This document shows positions 42,908 to 51,379 of a stretch of DNA of 64,000 nt, piece by piece. Below the pieces are notes generated by a model. The model saw only the letters and a list, made by a program, of their open reading frames with translations. It was not told where the DNA came from and searched no databases. The stretch's first letter is position 1, and the number at the start of each line of letters is the position of its first letter. The position numbers and the translations under genes were made by a program. Source of the stretch: Thalassobacillus sp043497085 (GTDB taxonomy: Bacteria; Bacillota; Bacilli; Bacillales; Halobacillaceae); assembly GCA_043497085.1 (NCBI GenBank), contig JBIEKI010000001.1. One strand, given 5' to 3'.

Positions 42908-45068
42908 ATAATGTTTCCTCCTTTCTTTCTTCCTGAGTGGTATAGAGAGAATGATAAATCCCCTGTTTTCTTAATAATGAATTGTGGGTTCCTTCTTCCA
43001 CCAACCTTCCGTTATCCATGACAAGTATACGGTCCACATTTTTAATCGTGGATAACCGATGGGCGATGATGACCTGTGTACAATTGATAGAAGATATCGT
43101 TTTCTCGATTTTTGCTTCTGATTTCATATCAAGAGAACTGGTTGCTTCATCCAAAATGAGTAGGGAAGGTTTGTGAACAAGAGCCCTTGCTAGCAACAGC
43201 CTTTGGCGCTGCCCCCCGGAGAAATTTTTCCCTGATTCTGATATCATCGTTTGGTAACCGATAGCTGTTTTCATGATTTCCTCATGAATATTTGCTGCTT
43301 TTGCAGCCCAGGCGATATCTTCATAATCTTTTAAGTCGAACTCACCTGAATCCTTAGGGAGGATATTGTGCGCGATAGTTTGGTTGAATAGTCTTGTTTC
43401 TTGAAGTACGGCACCCATTTGTTTACGCATCCCAGCAAGTCTGTATTCATTTATTGAATGGCCATCTATGAAAATATCTCCTTGGGTCGGTTGATACAAA
43501 CCAAGCAGTAATTTAGCGATTGTGCTTTTTCCCGAACCTGAAGCGCCGACAATTGCTACTTTTTCCTGAGGGCTTATGGTCAAGTTGATGTCTTTTAAAA
43601 CTGGGGAACTTAACCGATCATATTGAAATGATACATTACGGAATGATATCTCTTCTTTAAAAGAAGGGCTCTTTAAACGGTGTGAATTATCGTCTTCTTG
43701 TTCTGGCTCCGTTTCGAATACGTCATAGATTCTCCGAATATACGATGTTAAATAAAGAAGCTCTGTATACCCGGTTCCAATGGAGACAATCGGTACAATA
43801 AAAACCGTTGCTAATGAATTGAATCCTAGCAGTGCTCCTAAAGTCATATCTCCACCGATTACGAGAAAACTTCCATACCATAGTAGAAATACAGGAAGGA
43901 TGAATTGGGTGGATCTAGTTATTGTATGCAGCAAGGAAGTCCAGATGGATTTCTTTTCTGAAGCTTTCAATTGTTCGTGGAATAATTGCCTCCAGTTTTT
44001 AAATACATTTTTTTCAATCCCCATCATTTTGACATCACAGACACCATGAATACTTTCTGATAAGAAGCTTTGAACTTTTGCCTGGGCACTCACGTCGTTA
44101 TTGGTTAATTTTCGTGTTATGTTCGTACTTAATAATAGGGTGATGAAAATAGTTAAACCAATAGAGATCACCAATATTCCCATAGACCAGGAATGCCATA
44201 ACATGAGTGCGGCGTAGGAGAAAAGTAAGATGCCGTCGATGAGGAAAGTGACTAAGCTGTTTGATAGAATTTGACGGATCATCACATGTGAGTTAGCTCG
44301 GAATAGTAACTCTCCTCCTGGTCGGTTCTGAAAAAAAGCATAAGGAAGCCGAAAGAGATGCAATATAAATTTTGACATCATCAGACTGTCAATAAGGGTC
44401 TGAAGACGTGCTATAAAAAAACCTCTTATAAATGAAAAGCACTGATAGCATAGAAAAGTAACCAGCATCCCTATTCCAATAATGGTGAGTGGATCGTCAT
44501 TTTGCTTCATGATGATGGAATCTGTCATCCACTGTGTTACAAAGGGAATGGCCAGACCGAATAATTGAAGTACTAAGGATACTGCCAGGATAGCAACCAC
44601 CCATTTTTTATGCTTTAAGGCAAACGATAAAAAGAAAGAGACATAGGATGGTTTTTGATTTTCCTGGAAATCATTATCGGGTTGGAACCATAAACAATAG
44701 CCGGTATACTTTTCATTGAATTCATCATAGGGAACTTTTTGCTTCCCTGTAGCCGGATCCAGTATTGTCACTTTTCTTTTTCTGATTTTTTCAACGACAA
44801 CATAGTGCTTGCCCTCCCAATGAGCAATAACAGGCATTTTCGCATGAAAGAGTTCTTGGGCACCAGCTTTCATTCCCTTTCCTTCTAATCCATACTCCCT
44901 TCCCATATCAATCAGCTGCGTCAAAGAAGTCCCCCCTCTAGGGACTCCAAATGTCTCGCGTATTTTTGCAAGAGAGATATGCTTATTAAAGAAGGATAGA
45001 ACCATTGCAAGACAGGCTAAACCACACTCGCTATGCTCCATTTGTTCTGTATAATTAATCTTAGCCAA
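42891..45068 (-). CDS. lanT: LanT peptidase-containing ABC exporter
   Basis: 725 residues from TTG 45068 (GGAAGGAG upstream). Residues 1-140 are a C39 peptidase with Gln9, Cys15 (ECGLACL), His88 (KHYVVVEK) and Asp104 (ILDPATG), which cuts after double-Gly leaders. Residues 160-430 are the six-helix exporter domain, and the C-terminal ABC domain has GASGSGKST, FSGGQRQRLLLARAL and LLILDEATSSLD. It cleaves the LanA leaders after INGG/VNGG and exports the modified peptide. It overlaps the LuxR-type gene by eight bases and lanP by 17, so translation is coupled. Confidence 0.95.
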   Translation of the reverse strand: MAKINYTEQMEHSECGLACLAMVLSFFNKHISLAKIRETFGVPRGGTSLTQLIDMGREYGLEGKGMKAGAQELFHAKMPVIAHWEGKHYVVVEKIRKRKVTILDPATGKQKVPYDEFNEKYTGYCLWFQPDNDFQENQKPSYVSFFLSFALKHKKWVVAILAVSLVLQLFGLAIPFVTQWMTDSIIMKQNDDPLTIIGIGMLVTFLCYQCFSFIRGFFIARLQTLIDSLMMSKFILHLFRLPYAFFQNRPGGELLFRANSHVMIRQILSNSLVTFLIDGILLFSYAALMLWHSWSMGILVISIGLTIFITLLLSTNITRKLTNNDVSAQAKVQSFLSESIHGVCDVKMMGIEKNVFKNWRQLFHEQLKASEKKSIWTSLLHTITRSTQFILPVFLLWYGSFLVIGGDMTLGALLGFNSLATVFIVPIVSIGTGYTELLYLTSYIRRIYDVFETEPEQEDDNSHRLKSPSFKEEISFRNVSFQYDRLSSPVLKDINLTISPQEKVAIVGASGSGKSTIAKLLLGLYQPTQGDIFIDGHSINEYRLAGMRKQMGAVLQETRLFNQTIAHNILPKDSGEFDLKDYEDIAWAAKAANIHEEIMKTAIGYQTMISESGKNFSGGQRQRLLLARALVHKPSLLILDEATSSLDMKSEAKIEKTISSINCTQVIIAHRLSTIKNVDRILVMDNGRLVEEGTHNSLLRKQGIYHSLYTTQEERKEETLYADSI

Positions 45069-45327
45069 TTTGCACGACTCCTTCCGGTACGTATGAATTC
45101 TTCTCTTCTGACCATTTCAATAATCCAAAGTGATAAGCAAACACACCAATCTGCACCCGTGAATGTATATTCCACTTTTCTTTAATAAAATAAATGGCTT
45201 CTCCCACTCTTCGACGACTGATATATAGGGTCTCGGCAATCTCAGCGTCTGTGTATCCGGTTGCAACTAAAATAGCTACTTCCCTTTGACGTTCGCTCAA
45301 TGGCTTGATCTGTGGTTTAGTTTGCAC
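45061..45327 (-). CDS. Orphan LuxR/GerE-type HTH regulator of the lan operon
   Basis: About 88 residues from GTG 45327, nine bases after AGGGGGAG (a GTG at 45336 is in frame but abuts the RBS). SERQREVAILVATGYTDAEIAETLYISRRRVGEAIYFIKEKW is a GerE HTH; no receiver domain. First gene of the operon, with its stop inside lanT. It probably activates the lan operon. Similar orphan GerE proteins head other class II lanthipeptide operons. The trigger is not evident. Confidence 0.85.
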   Translation of the reverse strand: MQTKPQIKPLSERQREVAILVATGYTDAEIAETLYISRRRVGEAIYFIKEKWNIHSRVQIGVFAYHFGLLKWSEEKNSYVPEGVVQIG

Positions 45328-45711
45328 CTTTTTCACCTCCCCCTTTTTGATAAATCAGGAATATTAGATTGCTTGAATTAAAAGTAACAATGATTGTAAG
45401 TTAACTACAATAAGTTAAATAAGAGGAATAATAAGCCCACTCCCTCTCGTTTTTATAAAGAGAATTTAATATATATATCCGCTTATATCCCTATAACTCT
45501 ATGGCTATTTACACTTTAATGACAGATACTGCATGCTATAATAAAAAGTAATATTCAGTATGTAATATCGAGGTTTGTCTAGTATTTCAATCACAACACT
45601 GGTTTTGAATCCCGTTATTTGTTTGCTCCCAACGTTGTAACATGATCCATTTATATAGGAAGAAAGTACATAACATTGTTGAATTAAAATAATTAAGAAA
45701 GGAAGTTATTT
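45328..45711. promoter_or_regulatory. Divergent control region of the lan cluster
   Basis: 384 bases, very AT-rich, no gene seen. An extended -10 (TGCTATAAT, 45534-45542) faces the ABC-LytTR gene. AAGTTAA occurs twice 14 bases apart (45398, 45412) on the luxR-lanT side, a possible regulator site. Confidence 0.45.
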
Positions 45712-46812
45712 TTGAGCGTCTTGAGTATTAAACAATTAGAAAAAAATATAGGAAATACAGTGGTATTCCCAAAGTTCGATTTAGAAGTCCATTCCGGGGA
45801 GACGGTAGCAGTTCAGTGCAATCCTAAGGCGGGAAGTAGCCTTATTAATACAGTGACGGGACTACTTCCCTCTTATAGTGGTGAAATTTCTTTATTCGGT
45901 CAGCATTTAAAAGATAATTATAGAGAGTTTTGTCATCGTGTAAGCGTTGTATTCTTAGAGGAAAATCTCTATGAACGTCTCACTATTCGGGAATTTTTGA
46001 CATTCTATAAAAGAATATATGGTGTCGAAGAGGATATAACGTTCACTATCCAACTGTTAGGGTTATCAGAAAAAGAATCGGTCAAAATCAAAAAATTAAG
46101 TTTCTCCGAGAAGAGGCGGGTATTAATTGCCCGGGCAATTATAAATCAACCGGACCTCATTATTTTAGAAGAGCCAGATCAAAACTTAGACATAGAGAGC
46201 AACTTGATCATTCGAAGACTTATTAATGATTTGACCAGTCAAGGCAAGTCTTTTTTGATTACTTCCAGCTACCTGGAAAGTGCTATATCGTTCACGGACA
46301 TTGTATATCAGCTTAATGAAGATGGGTTGAAGAAAATTGACGTCGCTCCTGAAGAGAGTCAAGTGGATGACCAAAAAGAGAAGAGTAATATTGCAGAAGA
46401 GGAAACAACAGCGAATCATAACCAAGTTGAAAATGAACAAACGCAACCGGAAACATTTACTTCTCTGCATACCCCTTCCCGATTGAAAATTCCTGCTAAA
46501 GTCAATGAAAAAATCATACTTTTTGACCCTACAGAGATTGATATGATCGAAAGTGTCAATGGGGTCTCCCACCTCCATGTTAAAGGAGAGGCTTTTCCGT
46601 GTTCTTTTAAATTAAACGATCTCAATGATCGGTTGTATCCATTCGGCTTTTTTCAGTGTCACCGATCTTATATCGTAAATCTCCAAAAGGTACGAGAGGT
46701 TATTACATGGACCCGCAACAGCTATAGTCTAATTCTTGATAATGAAGACAAGACGACTATTCCATTATCCAAGAATAATTTTAAAAAACTTAAGGAAATC
46801 ATTGGATTATAG
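45712..46812 (+). CDS. ABC ATPase-LytTR fusion regulator
   Basis: 366 residues from TTG 45712 behind AAAGGAAG. Residues 1-205 are an ABC ATPase-like domain whose Walker A is degraded (QCNPKAGSSLI instead of GxxGxGKS), with LSFSEKRRVLIARAI and LIILEEPDQNLD still recognisable. A Glu/Gln-rich linker follows, then a LytTR DNA-binding domain (residues 265-366: FDPTEIDMIESVNGVSHLHV, FFQCHRSYIVNLQKV). Such fusions precede ABC transporter genes in many Bacillus clusters and are thought to sense transporter or peptide state and regulate the operon. ATP hydrolysis is unlikely here. Confidence 0.85.
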   Translation: MSVLSIKQLEKNIGNTVVFPKFDLEVHSGETVAVQCNPKAGSSLINTVTGLLPSYSGEISLFGQHLKDNYREFCHRVSVVFLEENLYERLTIREFLTFYKRIYGVEEDITFTIQLLGLSEKESVKIKKLSFSEKRRVLIARAIINQPDLIILEEPDQNLDIESNLIIRRLINDLTSQGKSFLITSSYLESAISFTDIVYQLNEDGLKKIDVAPEESQVDDQKEKSNIAEEETTANHNQVENEQTQPETFTSLHTPSRLKIPAKVNEKIILFDPTEIDMIESVNGVSHLHVKGEAFPCSFKLNDLNDRLYPFGFFQCHRSYIVNLQKVREVITWTRNSYSLILDNEDKTTIPLSKNNFKKLKEIIGL

Positions 46813-47003
46813 GATCCATTGACACGGAAATTGGTACCACTCACCTCTAAATGTACTTTAAAGTAGCTTTTTTCACGTCCACTCATGTAAATAAAGACTC
46901 CATTCAACTACTGATACGCTCTTTTCATATAAAATCTACTGCTTTTCTTTCTTAAAGTGGCTATGATGAAGACAATGAAAATTTGGAAAGAGGGGTTAGT
47001 TGG
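46813..47003 (+). other. Gap between the ABC-LytTR and transporter genes
   Basis: 191 bases. Contains TACTTTAAAGTA followed by GCTTTTTT (about 46855-46874), a weak hairpin that could attenuate transcription. No gene found. Confidence 0.35.
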
Positions 47004-47852
47004 ATGGAAAACATTATTGAAGTCAAACGACTAATGAAAACCTTTGGGAATCACACTGCCTTAAGGAATGTCAACATTCAGGTGAAGAAGGGTGAGACCT
47101 TCGGGTTGTTAGGTCCAAGTGGTTCTGGTAAAACGACCACCATCAAAATTTTATCTTCTCAGCTTCAACAAACATCCGGTGAAGTGAACATCTTTGGTAT
47201 GGATACAATGAAATTAAGAGATCCTGCTCAAATGAGAAGGATCGGAATCTTAACGGACAATAGCGGGCTCTATAGCCGCCTTACCGTTTATGACAACCTG
47301 GCTTTATACTGTAACCTTTATGATGTGAATAAACAACGTATCGATGAAGTGCTTCACCAGGTAAATTTACTCCACGAAAAGAATAAACATGTTCAAAAAC
47401 TTTCAAAAGGTATGAAACAGCGCGTCACCTTAGCACGATCCATTTTGCATAAACCAGATCTCCTCTTTTTAGATGAACCAACTTCCGCTTTGGATCCTGT
47501 GAATAGGAAGCGGATACACAAAATCATTAACCAATTAAATAGAGAAGGCACAACCGTCTTTTTGACTACCCATGACATGTATGAGGCGGAAGACATTTGC
47601 GACCGTGTAGCTTTTCTTGATCACGGAGAGATTAAACTGCTTGATACTCCTCAAAAGATACGTACTCAATTTGCCGATCCTGCCATTACAATTCTATTTG
47701 AAGATAACAGTACCGTGGTGGTTGATAAGAACGAAGAAGGGGCAGAGAAAATATACAATTATATGAAAAAAGGGGAAGTGGTTTCGATTCATTCGGTTGA
47801 ACCAAACCTAGGAGATGTTTTCGTACAATTAACAGGGAGGGATTTAGGGTGA
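47004..47852 (+). CDS. ABC transporter ATPase, probable immunity (LanF-like)
   Basis: 282 residues from ATG 47004 with AGAGGGG upstream; the frame opens at TTG 46983. Intact Walker A (GPSGSGKTT), signature (LSKGMKQRVTLARSI) and Walker B (LLFLDEPTSALDP), then a C-terminal extension typical of bacitracin/lantibiotic-type ABC-2 ATPases. With the next gene it should expel the lanthipeptide from the membrane to protect the producer. GTGA overlap with the permease. Confidence 0.88.
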   Translation: MENIIEVKRLMKTFGNHTALRNVNIQVKKGETFGLLGPSGSGKTTTIKILSSQLQQTSGEVNIFGMDTMKLRDPAQMRRIGILTDNSGLYSRLTVYDNLALYCNLYDVNKQRIDEVLHQVNLLHEKNKHVQKLSKGMKQRVTLARSILHKPDLLFLDEPTSALDPVNRKRIHKIINQLNREGTTVFLTTHDMYEAEDICDRVAFLDHGEIKLLDTPQKIRTQFADPAITILFEDNSTVVVDKNEEGAEKIYNYMKKGEVVSIHSVEPNLGDVFVQLTGRDLG

Positions 47853-48559
47853 TACTTTCTCTTAAAAGGATTAATGCCATCTTTATAAAAGACTGGAAGG
47901 ATCTGTTAAAAAATTCTTATATTCTATCCACATTTGCTATGCCAATTCTATTTGCTGCAATGTTAGGGAGGATGGATGCGGAGGGGCCTGCAGTTTATAC
48001 CCTGCCAATCAATTTGGCTTTAGTGATTTGCGGGGCATTCATTCAAGCGGCAATGGTTGCTGAAGAAAAGGAAAAAAATACATTACGCAGCTTATTGTTA
48101 TCTCCCGCTAACATAGGTGAAGTCTTTATTGGGAAGAGTGCATTATCAGCTGTTGTGACTATTATAGCTGTGGCATTAACTATTTCGATTAGCGATTTCC
48201 AAGTTCCTGATTTATCTCTGTTCCTCTTGGTTGTTTTATTGAATATCATTATCTTCATTTCCATTGGCACGGCGTTAGGGTTGGTTTCTCGTAGCGTCAT
48301 GGAGACAACAATTATCGGTATTCCTGTACTGGCTGTCTTCGGAATGGGGTCGATGGTTAAAGGGATGTTTGAAAATGATTTTTTATTAGAACTAGTCAGC
48401 TACTTACCAAGCGAACAATTGAATACTGTAGCTATAGAATTAAATAATGGCGGGGGAATGACCGCTATTCAAGATAATCTACTCGTGCTTCTAGTTTGGG
48501 CAGTTATTTCTATCGCTGTATGTGTTATAACCTTTAAAAAGCGGCGCTTCGATAAATAA
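47849..48559 (+). CDS. ABC-2 permease, probable immunity (LanE/G-like)
   Basis: 236 residues from GTG 47849, overlapping the ATPase stop. Six membrane helices in the ABC-2 pattern, with AEEKEKNTLRSLLLSPANIGEVFIGKSA between helices 2 and 3, the conserved coupling segment of ABC-2 permeases. Only one permease gene is present, so it would work as a homodimer, unlike the LanEG pairs of nisin-type clusters. A terminator follows. Confidence 0.85.
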   Translation: MILSLKRINAIFIKDWKDLLKNSYILSTFAMPILFAAMLGRMDAEGPAVYTLPINLALVICGAFIQAAMVAEEKEKNTLRSLLLSPANIGEVFIGKSALSAVVTIIAVALTISISDFQVPDLSLFLLVVLLNIIIFISIGTALGLVSRSVMETTIIGIPVLAVFGMGSMVKGMFENDFLLELVSYLPSEQLNTVAIELNNGGGMTAIQDNLLVLLVWAVISIAVCVITFKKRRFDK

Positions 48560-48602
48560 ATAAAATTACTGTCTTCGTTATTTTGTGCGAGAAATATTAG
48601 TG

Positions 48603-48648
48603 AAACCGGGAAACAGGTGCTTGATCAAGTACCATTTCCCGGTTTTTT
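48603..48648 (+). terminator. Terminator between immunity and lanA genes
   Basis: AAACCGGGAAA pairs with TTTCCCGGTTT, with an inner ACAGGTGCTTGATCAAGTACC stem, then TTTTTT. Upstream of lanA1, it implies that the precursors have their own promoter. Confidence 0.85.
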
Positions 48649-48762
48649 ATGTTCCAGAATTTAATGATTGGCAAGTTTGCGTAGTACCGAGCAGTAAAAA
48701 AATACAGTACAGTAAGGTCAAGAACTTATTGAAAGTTCAAAAAATAATTAGGAGGAATTACA

Positions 48763-48966
48763 ATGAACCGTACACAAATCGCGAAAGCGCTGAAGAATCC
48801 GGAACTTCGCACAAAACTAGGTGTGGAGAGCCCTGCTGGTGAAACGTTAGGAGAACTGAACAAGGATGAACTTTCCCGCATTAACGGTGGATCAGATGTG
48901 CAGCCTGAAACATCTCCAACTTGTGTAACAATCGGTATTACTCTTTCATTAGCATATTGCCCTTGA
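48763..48966 (+). CDS. lanA1: Lanthipeptide precursor 1
   Basis: 67 residues with a perfect AGGAGG seven bases upstream. The leader (residues 1-43) has NPELRTKLG and ELSRINGG, the pattern of class II leaders ending in the LanT double-Gly site. Then SDVQPE, matching the stubs NDVNPE of lichenicidin beta and GDVQAE of cytolysin removed by LanP enzymes. The 18-residue core is TSPTCVTIGITLSLAYCP. Expected rings are Thr1-Cys5 and Ser13-Cys17, with Ser2, Thr4, Thr7 and Thr11 open to dehydration. The core resembles the middle of beta peptides (TCxTxGxTxSxxxCP) but stops after the CP, lacking the final two rings. Transcribed separately from the immunity genes. Confidence 0.92.
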   Translation: MNRTQIAKALKNPELRTKLGVESPAGETLGELNKDELSRINGGSDVQPETSPTCVTIGITLSLAYCP

Positions 48967-49016
48967 TCAATATACCTAAAGTTAAAGCAAAAAAATTAAA
49001 ATGAGGAGGAATTGGA

Positions 49017-49220
49017 ATGTCTCGTAAACAAATGGCGGAGGCGCTGAAGAATCCGGAAATTCGTACAAAACTGGGTGTAGAGAGCCCTGCTGGTGAAACA
49101 TTAGGAGAGCTTAGCAAGGATGAACTTTCCCGTGTTAATGGAGGATCTGACGTACAGCCGGAAACTTCTCCTACCTGTGTGACCATCGGTATCACTATTT
49201 CGCTTGCATATTGTCCTTGA
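49017..49220 (+). CDS. lanA2: Lanthipeptide precursor 2
   Basis: Tandem near-copy of lanA1: 59 of 67 residues identical, with seven of the eight changes in the leader (for example N2S, T4K, I6M, K8E) and one in the core (Leu12 to Ile). The same RBS (AGGAGG, 49001-49006) and similar DNA point to a recent duplication. Both GG and SDVQPE sites are conserved, so LanM, LanT and LanP should process it identically. The two products differ by one isobaric residue and do not look like an alpha/beta pair. Confidence 0.92.
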   Translation: MSRKQMAEALKNPEIRTKLGVESPAGETLGELSKDELSRVNGGSDVQPETSPTCVTIGITISLAYCP

Positions 49221-49557
49221 TGAAAGGAAATTATCGTTAAAAATGTAATAAGTTTTGATCACAATTGACCCCCTTGGACTTATAGGGTGCCGAATTATCG
49301 ACATCCCATAAGACCAAAGGGGGACTTACTTCCTGACAACAGAGAGTAGAAAGAGCATTAGTAAACTAAACCTGGAAGTTAACGAATTAACAGGTTAGTC
49401 TACGATTATAGGTGAACCAAGCTATTACACTTTTGAAGAAGGATTTTTCTAGGAATATGTGGTGAGTAAGTAGTTATCTTTTCTACCCTTATCTAGTGAT
49501 AGTAGCATAGAAGTTATGTAGAGGGATTGGTGAATTCCTGTAACAAATTAAACGAAT
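49221..49557. other. Intergenic region with imperfect inverted repeat
   Basis: No intact gene. The main feature is the inverted repeat 49267-49325. A short stretch around 49370-49440 reads VNELTG, stop, STIIGEPSYYTFEEGFF and may be decayed coding sequence of unknown origin. Confidence 0.4.
49267..49325 (+). repeat. Imperfect 27-base inverted repeat after lanA2
   Basis: Arms 49267-49293 and 49298-49325 pair at about 22 positions (GACCCCC..TTGG at one end) across a four-base loop. There is no T run, so it may be a 3' stability structure for the lanA message rather than a terminator. Confidence 0.6.
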
Positions 49558-49725
49558 TTATTTGCTCGTATCAACAACTTCAATTGGATTTGGACTCGTA
49601 CCCATAGGGCCAGGCTGTGATTCACTTAAGCTTAGTACATGGGAAGTATTGTCAGGGAAATCTAAAGTGTTCGCCGCAGATACAAGGAATAATAGGAAAC
49701 AAACATTTCTGATTGCTTTTTTCAT
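49558..49725 (-). CDS. Candidate RRNPP pro-peptide (pheromone precursor)
   Basis: 55 residues from ATG 49725 with AGGAGAGG upstream. MKKAIRNVCFLLFLVSAANTL is a Sec-type signal; the tail (DNTSHVLSLSESQPGPMG, then TSPNPIEVVDTSK) is hydrophilic, like precursors of Phr, NprX and PapR peptides. It lies 172 bases downstream of, and on the same strand as, an HTH-TPR regulator, the usual order for RRNPP receptor and pheromone genes. The mature peptide cannot be fixed, but is most likely a short stretch near the C-terminus. Also adjacent to the lanA genes. Confidence 0.7.
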   Translation of the reverse strand: MKKAIRNVCFLLFLVSAANTLDFPDNTSHVLSLSESQPGPMGTSPNPIEVVDTSK

Positions 49726-49897
49726 AATTAACCTCTCCTTATCTATTTGGTATACTTTTAATTTACAAAGTCTCCTATGTTAAAAGGAAGAGGTAAAATT
49801 TTTTTATTATTTAAGAATTATCTGAATGTTATTTTTTTGAAATTTAACAAGAAACTAGGATTAACTGATCATATAACTATTCGTATTGATCATCTCG

Positions 49898-51163
49898 CTA
49901 ACCTTCCATGTCCATGGCCAGCTTCATATGGTCTGCAGCCTTTTTATAAGCACGTATCTCATAGAAATAATTCCCCAGTTCTTTAGCCATTTTCTTTACT
50001 AAAACCTGTTGGTTTAATTTAACCCCATTTTCAATGAATTTCCGCATATCTTTTTCATAAGTGAAATCATCGCCCCGAACTTTATATGTATAAGCCCTCA
50101 TCCAGCCAAGTTCAATATACATATAATTCATTTCATACTCTTCAGCAATGTCAAAAGCTTTCACCAGACTTTTTTCCACTTCATCCCAGTGCTTTTTTTC
50201 TATAAAAACTTCAGCCAAACTTCTCAGAGAATAGATCTGTTCTTCTATAATATTCAGCTTTTCGTTAATGTTAATACTTTTTTGGTAGCTATCGATGGCT
50301 TCTTCGAATTTATGAAGGCCCTGGTATACTCTCCCTTTATTATACTCAATCATGGCTAGTAAACTTTCATTAGTATCTTCTACCAGGTTCATTGCATGAT
50401 TTAAACATGTGAGAGATTGGTCGTATTCCTTCATTAAATGATATTGTACTCCCTGTGTGATCAATACCATTGCCATCATCCTGGTTTCTCCATATTTTTC
50501 AAATATGTCATAAGCGTTCTTTGAATAATATAATCCTAATGTTTTGTCTTCCATTAAACGTTGTTTGACAAGACTTATATTATAGTAAAGCTTTCCATTC
50601 TCAAGTGTATCCTTATGATCCATAATTCTTTCTGCTTTGGTAAAATAATGATCGGAACGATCATAGAGTTGTTTTTTGTAATAGTAAATGCCGCAGGAAA
50701 TATAATAAAATAAATAATAGTCAGTGTCTATATCTGTGTTATCATCGTTGTTGGGAATCACACGGGAAGATAAGGTATATAGCGTTTCAGCCTGGTTAAT
50801 ATCTTTGTGCACAAAGTAACGGATTAAAATACCGTAAAGTTGTATGAGTATGTGGGGGGGATGGCTTTCTTTTGTGTTCATACTCAAAAAAGATAACTCT
50901 TCTTCAGAAAGTTGGCTATCTCTTTTAAAGTCATCAAATATAGTAGAAATTCTTTTTTCCGCATCGACAGTATTTTGTTCTGCTAAGTCATCTAACGGGA
51001 TGGTTAATCTCTTTGAGATCTTTTTTAGAAAAGAGTATGAGGGTTTGATTTGCCCATTTTCAATTCGACTCAAATAGGTTATGGAAGAGATATCCTTGAC
51101 CAATTCCCCTTGTGTTAATTTCTTATGTATCCTTAATTGTCTTATTCTCTCTCCAACATTCAC
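49898..51163 (-). CDS. RRNPP-type quorum-sensing regulator (HTH-TPR)
   Basis: 421 residues from GTG 51163 (TTAGGTGGG upstream; a GTG at 51175 is in frame). Residues 1-60 are an XRE HTH (RIRQLRIHKKLTQGELVKDISSITYLSRIENGQ). The rest is a chain of TPR-like helical repeats (for example YGETRMMAMVLITQGVQYHLMKEYDQSLTCLNHAMNLV and EYNKGRVYQGLHKFEEAIDSYQ), giving the length and architecture of NprR/PlcR-like receptors. It should bind an imported peptide and change DNA binding. Position between the lanA genes and the 51380 gene suggests control of the lanthipeptide cluster. Confidence 0.88.
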   Translation of the reverse strand: MNVGERIRQLRIHKKLTQGELVKDISSITYLSRIENGQIKPSYSFLKKISKRLTIPLDDLAEQNTVDAEKRISTIFDDFKRDSQLSEEELSFLSMNTKESHPPHILIQLYGILIRYFVHKDINQAETLYTLSSRVIPNNDDNTDIDTDYYLFYYISCGIYYYKKQLYDRSDHYFTKAERIMDHKDTLENGKLYYNISLVKQRLMEDKTLGLYYSKNAYDIFEKYGETRMMAMVLITQGVQYHLMKEYDQSLTCLNHAMNLVEDTNESLLAMIEYNKGRVYQGLHKFEEAIDSYQKSININEKLNIIEEQIYSLRSLAEVFIEKKHWDEVEKSLVKAFDIAEEYEMNYMYIELGWMRAYTYKVRGDDFTYEKDMRKFIENGVKLNQQVLVKKMAKELGNYFYEIRAYKKAADHMKLAMDMEG

Positions 51164-51343
51164 ATTTTCACCCACCTAAAATAGACTTACACTTATAATA
51201 CTGTAAAATTATGCAAATCTCTACACCACCCCTTATAAAACGGGATAATATTCCAAGTTTTCGTATCTATTGAAATGGGAACTTTTGAATTTATTTGAGG
51301 TCGAACTTTTTTCAATTGTGAGCCACACTGTACAATAATACGT

Positions 51344-51378
51344 AAAAAACGGAAAAGCTTCAAAAAGAAACTCTTCCG
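51344..51378 (-). terminator. Terminator of the 51380 gene
   Basis: CGGAAGAGTTTC pairs with GAAGCTTTTCCG on the minus strand, followed by TTTTTT. Confidence 0.75.
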
Positions 51379-51379
51379 C

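Noticed and set aside
49370..49510. Possible transposase remnant between lanA2 and the pheromone gene
   Set aside because: Only about 17 readable residues between stops, with no recognisable family and no terminal repeats.
49562..49783. 73-codon plus-strand frame across the pheromone gene
   Set aside because: It is antisense to the 55-codon frame, which has a perfect RBS and signal peptide; the plus-strand frame has neither.
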